64,000 nucleotides of DNA from Strongylocentrotus purpuratus. Taxonomy: Eukaryota > Echinodermata > Echinoidea > Camarodonta > Strongylocentrotidae. The DNA lies in NCBI RefSeq assembly GCF_000002235.5, contig NW_022145605.1, positions 32,921,774 through 32,985,773 of the forward strand, in the 5' to 3' direction. The notes below the pieces were generated by a model that had not been told where the DNA came from, did not search any database, and worked only from the letters and a program-made list of their open reading frames with translations. The position numbers and the translations under genes are program-made. Shown here piece by piece: positions 57,079 to 64,000 of this stretch. Every line of letters starts with the position of its first letter. Position 1 is the first letter of the stretch.

Positions 57079-58367
57079 AGCTTTCGATTCAATTGCGATT
57101 ATAAATATACCTTGATGATAAAATCGTAATGTTGTCTTATTAGACAGTGCAAAAAGTTTATAACGAGAACGTAAGATTTTGCTTACGTCAACCGCCTTGT
57201 GTATTCGCAGTTTAATTGCTACTAATCAAAGGTATCGGAAGATTAGAAATACTATTGTATATTACATATATCATATTATATTATATTATATTTAAGCACA
57301 GTATATTGATTATTATCCAATTCGTGGATTGCTGTAAATAGTGCAATTTTGTATATTTAACATGATCGCAACTATTTTCGAAAAAGCAATCGAAGGACAA
57401 TTTCAATACCTCGTGTAAGCCCGGTAGAAATCCTGTTCAGATTACATAATATGTCATGGTGATTCATTCAATAATTCTTACATTCCAAAAGATGACGTAC
57501 AAGGCCATTGATTTTGCCTAAGGTTGATTTAAAAAAAAAGGAGTTGTGTTCATGCTGTTACATTCATTATAGTCTCATGTGCACTAGAAATCTAATGTTC
57601 ACCTTAAGTTTTATCTTGGCTGTATATACATTTTTTCTTTTTCTTAAGTACTTTTTATATACTTTTTATACTTTTATAATGTATATTGTTTCTCATCATC
57701 CTATATAGGTGTTATGATAATGTATATACAAAACACATTGCGTCCCATCCTGGAAGCATAATATGTATTCTCACAGCTATACGTGTACATAAAATAACCA
57801 CTGAAAATGTATTTATATACACATTCGAAAAGCACATACAATGTTGCCTGTAAAGTTGGAATAGTTTTTTCTTATACCTGTTGTCATGAAATGATTACGA
57901 AAATATGATTTATCCTTCAAACATAATTTTTACATCTTCTCCGAACTTTATTGATCAATCTCTGTGACCCTGTCTATCTCGGAGGTTGATCGTAACATTT
58001 TGCCACACATCTCTGTTTTCTGCCACTCTGGTACACTCTAGCAGTGTCAAACCACTGACTCCGTGTCATTATATACCCATTCTAGTTACTTCATCTCATT
58101 AATGAAGTTATGAGAAGATTTATAACTTTATATTTTAATAATAAATGATATTCTTACAATCACTTCATGATAAGAGGTAAAAAAATATTCCAACTTTATG
58201 CGCAACAGTCTGTATTCGACAATTTTAGTCATCAAGTTTCTTTGCATTGTTTTTAAAGCAATTATAATCATATAAACAAATTTTAAACTCCTTTTTTAAT
58301 TATACCAATACTTGTACATATTGTATATTTATGTTGATAGCATATTTTATTCTCAAATCACAGACAT
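57079..58367. other. intergenic, no gene seen
   Basis: AT-rich throughout. No exon of the downstream coiled-coil gene is found here. Confidence 0.4.
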
Positions 58368-58528
58368 TAGGCCCGAATTCACAAAGGAGGTTTGTAGACA
58401 AACCTAGGTTTAGGTGCGTCATATGACGCGTCTTGACGCGTTTCAGACCAAGGTTTGTCTGAACCTTGGTCTGAAATGCATCGAGACGCGTCATATGACG
58501 CACATAAACTTTGTCGAATTCGGGCCTA
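58368..58528. mobile_element. foldback element
   Basis: TAGGCCCGAATTC is mirrored by GAATTCGGGCCTA. Inner GCGTCATATGACGCGTC and AGACCAAGGTTTGTC are also mirrored. 161 bp. Confidence 0.85.
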
Positions 58529-58911
58529 TGAGAATGTATGTGATGCGATGACGAATCATTGAGAGTTGGAACTAGTCAAGAAATAAAGTCAAAAGGCAGT
58601 GGTTCTGGTCGTAGTGGCTCGCTAAACAAGATGAAGAAGAAGAAGAAGAAAATGAACAAGAAAAGAAGAAAAGAAGAAAAAGAGGTAGTATAAGAATAAG
58701 AAGAACAGTTAGAAAAAGAAGAAAAAGAAAAGTAGAAAAAGTAGAAAAAGAGGAATAAAGTCCAGCGTAGTGGACAGCAGTCGAAATATAATAAAAAGAG
58801 TTTTAATGAAAAAGAATGAATGTGACATTTTATTTATAACATCTGGAAGAGAAATATCACCGAATTCAATTACCCCTTTTTCGTACTTTGATAAAGAAGT
58901 TTTTTCATAGT

Positions 58912-59450
58912 TTAAAGGTACTATGTCCCATTTGCAGGCCAAAAAAATGAAAAAGGTAATTCCAACTGCATTTGAAAGATAATACTAATTTAGAATTTCC
59001 CTAAAAAAGGTGGGGCTTAAAAATGTCTTCAAGTGGGAAAATAACGACTATTAGTTGTCAAATCGACTTTAGGGCTATAGAGCCCAAAAGTAATAGTCTT
59101 GATTTTCAGACAATTGTACCGAATGGTCATATGTTTTATGCTGCGCAAAGATTCAATCAGTTTAATCTTGGCCATCACAAGAAGTGGGTTATTGATGTAG
59201 ACAAATGCTCATGTACCCTTTACAACTCTTTTCATGTATGTTATTACCAAAGAAGAAAAAAGGCCAGTCAGTCACTCAATAGTGTCTGACAGTGAAGTCT
59301 AGCAAGTAAACGAGTTTCCTTGCATAATTTGAATATGAGGACACTGCTAACGTTTAAATTTCACAGAAAGGACATACATGACATATTCATAATTCCTGCA
59401 AAGTTTTACAGAATTTGAGGTTGGCTGCAAAAGGGACATTGCACCTTTAA
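58912..59450. mobile_element. TTAA-bounded miniature transposon, family C
   Basis: TTAAAGGTACTATGTCCC at the left and GGGACATTGCACCTTTAA at the right, continuing in TTTGCAGGC/GGCTGCAAA. 539 bp. An open stretch of 88 codons inside (59023-59289) has no known domain. Confidence 0.8.
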
Positions 59451-59654
59451 CAAGAGACAGTGGTATGTATCTTAACCAGAGCTGACCACCTGTTTACAAT
59501 ATACCATACAATACCAACATAGGAGTTGCTATGTCAGATCTGCTGTATCGTCATCAGGAAAAGAAAGTTGATGTGGAGGTAGTGTATGAAAGAATGCTAT
59601 TCTTTTGTGAGCATATGCTGAGCTGGGGGAAGTTATATACCACTGTCTCTTGCT
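59451..59654. mobile_element. foldback abutting family C
   Basis: AAGAGACAGTGGTATGTA is mirrored by TATATACCACTGTCTCTT. It begins directly at the end of the family C element, so one probably inserted at the edge of the other. Confidence 0.6.
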
Positions 59655-60255
59655 AGCTCACTAATGATTGACAGATGTTGTCACAGGTTGAATGAGATCG
59701 GGAGCATTTTTGTAGGATAGAGCTTAGCAGGTCTAAGATTTTTTTTTTTTAATATTAAAAAATCTATTAAATATGTTAAGATATTTGAATAAGAAAATAT
59801 GAGTTGTATGCAGCCCTACATATCAACAGGAATCAACTTATATTTGGATGTCAACCGACCTTTAAGCAACAAAATGACAGAATTTTGACCAGTATCAATG
59901 GTATTATTGTATATACCTGATATTCAAGCTAAAATATGATGAATTAATTTTGTTCATAATGTGCATCACATTAAATACCTAAGTGCCTATCTGTGAAAAA
60001 CGAATTGTCCAATTGTTTTCATGTCTTACTTAAAAAAAGAAGGTTTATTGGGGTGGTATTATCATGATCATTAAGGGGGTTCTAGCATCAAGGGGAAGGA
60101 GGATAAGGGGAGGGGGAATTATTAAGAATGATATGGTTGGAATGTGGATAGTCAAGCCCCTTAGTTAGGAATAGGGGTGTCCTATCCTTTTCCTTTCTAC
60201 CATTTCCCGTCCCTCTTTCTCTCTTCATGTTTTATCTCTTTTACTCCGTTTTGTT

Positions 60256-60291
<36 letters not shown>

Positions 60292-61298
60292 AGGGGGGTG
60301 GGTGGGACGGGGGAGGGCACGTGGCCTTTTGTCTTTGTACCCTACCCCATAATAAGCCCCATAATTTACTACGAGCGAGCCATTATCATGGCGGCACACT
60401 TCACTCAAATATTATACATCCGGGGGGAAAGAGCACCCAAACGTAATTACAAATAAAGTAGACGTTGCAGAATCCAGACCAAAAGTGCCCTTGATAATAT
60501 GGAGAAGAGCATAATTCATTGCCCTTCACATCAAATAATTACAACAAATTTACAGATAATCCATGAACATTGTTTGTTTCTCATTTGTGTAATAGAGTGA
60601 CAATTTAGCACCTAACGATATCAAATTTGACTACTAGTAAATGGTAAAGAGTTTCATGAAAGCCAAATAGAATCACTTGTTTTGGCGGAGGGGTTGGTTA
60701 GTTGGTGTCGATTAAGTGTAATTATCAACAATTTAAAGTTGTAAGGTTGAACAGTATTTTATTTAGGATGTGACCATTAAGTATCGAAATTCAAGCTTAC
60801 TATTGAAATTCTCGAGGGGAAAAAAAAAAAAAAAAGAGAATTACTATAATCATGGCCGGGGAGGGGCGGTAGTGAAATTTTGTGAAAATAAGGAGGAGAG
60901 GGGCAGTGTACCGAAAAGTCTCTTATTAGAAAATGAGGGGTTTCATGTCTGTATCATGTGCTAATTTACAGAAAGATACATCCACCAACCAAAATGTTAC
61001 GAAGTGTATGGATGATACCAAAGGTGATACAGGAGTGTATCTTTCATACTTAATCTACTTTTCCTAAAGTGTACCAATCACGTGATTTTTTAAAATTATT
61101 TTTGTATTTATATATATATATATATATATCAACCTAAGAAACCTTTACTCTGCAATCGATTGATATGCTAAGGGTTTAGAGGTATAAAGAAAAAAAAGAA
61201 TAATTAAAACCCCGCGCAAGAAACTCAAGTCTGATTTAAGTTTCTCGTGCGCCTTATATCATGAGCACGTAGGGGTGCCTAGAGGCTAGACCAGTCTA

Positions 61299-61340
<42 letters not shown>

Positions 61341-62453
61341 CTTTCAAATATACTGAGAGTGTATTGAACTACAATTAAAACTTCAATGTAGAAGTAACAT
61401 TTGAAACTCATATTTTGAATACAGTGTATAGTGTATAGCAAAATGGAGCTCTATATAAAATCAAGAGCAAAAACAAGTTTGGGTGATTGGTACATTTGAA
61501 TCATCCTTGTCCTTTAATACCAACAATATATTTCAGGTATGACGAGAGAAAGATTTTGTATCACTGAACCACTTTGTAGGCTGAAAGCGATAATTATCTG
61601 AGATTTTCAGGAACAAAGCAGGGTTCAAAAGGTACATGTACTTTCTCTCTTATCTCTTTTAGGCTTCGTTGGGCGGAATCTTCGTCCTCGGGGAAATAAA
61701 CGCCTAACAAATAATTTAAAAGCGGAAGTATTAACATCATAAAAAAAACAAGTCAACGTACTTTTGGAAATCGTGATCATTTCATTCAAATTCGCAGGAA
61801 TTCGCAGGAAGTATTTGTACACACAAAAATTCATTCCACAACGAGAGTTCCTTAGATGGGAGTCCATTAACTTTATTGAGAATATTAATCGTTATTGAAT
61901 AGACACTATTTTGGATGAACAAAGCGCGTGTTCTATGTTCATCATTCCATTTTGTAATCACTCTCTTCGAGCTAGACCGCATCATTTCCAATATAAAGCT
62001 GTGATAGTAATGGCTTTTCCGGGAGGTGGATTTGTCAATAAGCGAAAGTGCTTGTAAAGATGAATGAAAGTTAATGCTTGATTAGATGACTGGCAGTTGG
62101 CATCCGGTATAATTATAATGACGGATGAAGAGTCGAGATTCTATAAGGGGGGGGGGGAGCTGGGAAGGGGAATGGGGCTCTACCCCCATTTTATAAATTC
62201 AAGCTCTACCTCCATAACAAAAATCCTCTAGTAGTACCGCGCCTGGGGTTGAATTGTTTGATTTCCCTCCCCAAAAGCCTTGTTATATGTTAACACAGAA
62301 TTAATGCCCTTCTGGCTGTAAACAGACCATATCCTTGAGATATCCCTAAAAAATTCTTGAGATATCCTCAATCCTCAAGACAGCACCTTTTCTCGAGTGG
62401 ACTGGTACCAATTCTCATGTTTATCTTCCCCCTTCCATGCATTGCTCATACAG
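59655..62453. other. intron or intergenic, no exon seen
   Basis: (TG)n at 60259-60289, (TA)n at 61111-61130, an A-run of about 37 bp at 61301-61337, and a G-run near 62150. I looked for coiled-coil coding exons in phase with 62454 and found none. Confidence 0.45.
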
Positions 62454-62613
62454 GCCAAAGAGGACGAGATAGGGAACCTGAAGGGTGACACCACTCGCCT
62501 CACCAAGATGCGGGAGACCATTCAGCGTAAGCTGCGCAATGTGGAGGAGCAGAAGGGAGAAACAGAGCAAGCGAAAGAAACCCTCAAGTCACAGATTGTT
62601 GCACTGGAGAGAG
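62454..62613 (+). CDS. CFAP58: CFAP58 exon, first seen
   Basis: 160 bp, phase 0 in, phase 1 out. Acceptor CTCATACAG, donor GTGGGT. It encodes AKEDEIGNL ... SQIVALER, a heptad-patterned coiled coil. Confidence 0.85.
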
Positions 62614-64000
62614 GTGGGTCGATCAAATATATGAGAACATGTCTCATTGGATGTGTAAAAAACCAAAACCTATGGAATGTGGGATGCCGATTATTTTGTT
62701 TGTATCGCCTGAGTGACTGAGCAAGACATAGTCATCACTATTTTGGGCATCATCGTCGTCGTAGGAGTAGTTGTAGTTGTTGTCCTCATCAACAATCCTG
62801 CTGTACTGGCAATAACTTTCTATAGCTTTAATTGAGCTGGGATCCCAGAATTCATACCAATAGTAAAGTGTGAGATAGCATTAACACCATTCTTATGCAG
62901 TGTTGTCTAAATTTCCAGTGATAAAGTCTATCCAACATTTAAAGACACTCAGTAGTTAGCTCTCATGGGGAATTCAACACTGTTCAGGTGTTTACCCAAT
63001 AAGAAGTGCTGTCACAATCACCAGAATTAGCCTTCAGTTTTATGACCAGCAGGCCTTATGTAACGTTCTGCATTTTCCACACTTTGCCCAACATGGTAAA
63101 GTGATTATCTCACTTTTCCCTCAGCCGGAGATCTCCGAGAGTCGAGGGGGTATTTCTCGATTGGCCTCCGGTTGTCTGTGTGCAGACCTAATACCTGTAC
63201 ACACGTTAATGATTTTTATCCACCAAGTCTGGTGTCAGCGAATTATGGCCTTCTGCACATGGAAACTGACGAGTGACTCCCTTTAATACCATTATTGCTT
63301 AGTGGTAACTTTCATAACCAAAATTTGCATCCTAAAAATTACTCTTCCTATTGCTTTTGTTTCATTTCCACGTTAAATGTTTGAACTGAGAGATGACTAT
63401 TTATCATACTATCCTATTTAATTTCCTCCTACAGAGATTGATTCTAATAAGAAACAAACCGAGATGGATCGTAAGGCTATTGATGACTTGGTCCGTGAGA
63501 GGGACATCCTCAACAAGAACTTGCTCAAGGTAGGTCCGAACAGCATGGGTCTAGGAGAAACTCAGTTATCAGAGCAAAATGTTTAATTGGTTGTTGGTGA
63601 TTTTTATTATGGATATCATATGTAGGGCCCACAACTTACAGGGGGCAGATAACCCTCGATCATGAAGAAAGGCCCCACTTTTTAATGATCATTCAGGGCT
63701 CATATTCATAAAAACCTTCCTAATCTGTTTAATCTGTATTTTCGTAAGGGGTTTTATTTTTGATAATTGTTACAGGGTTGAAAATCTAATGACACAAAAT
63801 TGATTTGGCAGTGCATGTGCAAATATCACTTGTAAGTGGCCAGTGTACCACAAACAACAATTCACAAACCCCTGTGAAATCCCTGTAGGTAAAAATATTG
63901 GCTTACGTTCTTACTTCTGTATGTTGGTGCCAGCCTCCTCCCCACAGTGATGGCATAAACCTAATATTTCTTGTGCCAACCTCTTCCCCACACAGGCTGC
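62454..64000 (+). CDS. CFAP58: cilia- and flagella-associated coiled-coil protein 58 (partial)
   Basis: Two full exons and the first bases of a third, all in phase, on the + strand. The conceptual protein (about 86 residues) is a continuous coiled coil: EDEIGNLKGDTTRLTKMRET, VEEQKGETEQAKETLKSQI, ERDILNKNLLK. Recalled human CFAP58 (CCDC147) has a closely similar stretch around residues 320-400 (LNKIREQIHKKL, VEQHKETLKNQIVGLER, LLRERDILNKNMLKA). CFAP58 is an axonemal protein needed for motile cilia and sperm flagella. The roughly 320 residues expected upstream are not found in the 5.8 kb between this and the receptor gene. The 3' part runs off the window. Confidence 0.8.
62614..63434. other. 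CFAP58 intron
   Basis: A short GTC/GTT-rich patch near 62750. No other feature is seen. Confidence 0.5.
63435..63529 (+). CDS. CFAP58: CFAP58 exon
   Basis: 95 bp, phase 1 in, phase 0 out. Acceptor CTCCTACAG, donor GTAGGT. It encodes EIDSNKKQTEMDRKAIDDL and RERDILNKNLLK. Confidence 0.85.
63530..63995. other. CFAP58 intron
   Basis: No feature seen. It ends in the acceptor CCCACACAG. Confidence 0.5.
63996..64000 (+). CDS. CFAP58: CFAP58 exon start, cut by window end
   Basis: GCTGC after a good acceptor gives Ala-Ala, which continues NKNLLK as in the known protein (NKNMLKA). Confidence 0.55.

Noticed and set aside
58917-58960. Tiny CFAP58 exon (AKKMKK) between TTTGCAG and GTAATT
   Set aside because: The acceptor-like sequence is part of the inverted repeat of the family C element, with a mirrored copy at its other end.
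59023-59289. 88-codon open frame as a gene
   Set aside because: It lies wholly inside a TTAA-bounded family C element and shows no recognisable domain.

Overview
Eukaryotic, AT-rich, intron-rich genomic DNA. Small exons (40-320 bp) lie in introns packed with short DNA transposons, microsatellites and LINE/SINE debris. The gene content (scavenger-receptor SRCR domains on an adhesion GPCR, and the ciliary protein CFAP58) together with dense TTAA-ended and hAT-type miniature transposons fits a marine invertebrate deuterostome, most likely an echinoderm and probably a sea urchin. That assignment is inference.

Layout on the + strand: (1) 1-2853 holds the 3' end of an unrecognised gene (last exon 2637-2853), followed by about 5 kb of noncoding DNA. 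That stretch includes an ~85-bp tandem repeat carrying six perfect DR1 nuclear-receptor elements (4557-5225) and GA-rich arrays. (2) 18051-56606, possibly starting at 8629, holds one large gene that I assembled from 28 exons whose splice phases all agree. It encodes three SRCR domains, a Ser/Thr-rich basic linker, a laminin-G/pentraxin-like domain, a GAIN/GPS autoproteolysis region, a complete seven-helix adhesion-GPCR core and a short tail. (3) 62454-64000 holds two exons and the first bases of a third from a coiled-coil gene that I recognise as CFAP58.

The rest is intron or intergenic DNA shaped by transposons: three families of TTAA-bounded miniature elements, two hAT-like families with 8-bp target duplications (one carrying long poly-G/poly-C runs), a Tc1/mariner-like element, many foldback elements, two reverse-oriented LINE remnants, tRNA-derived SINEs, and a Penelope-like fragment with a hammerhead-ribozyme-like motif. 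Several insertions are nested two or three deep, and some touch splice sites of the receptor gene.

The most notable system is the SRCR-LamG adhesion GPCR. By family knowledge it would be a surface receptor cut at the GPS, with a ligand-sensing N-terminal half and a tethered agonist. No human adhesion GPCR known to me carries SRCR domains.
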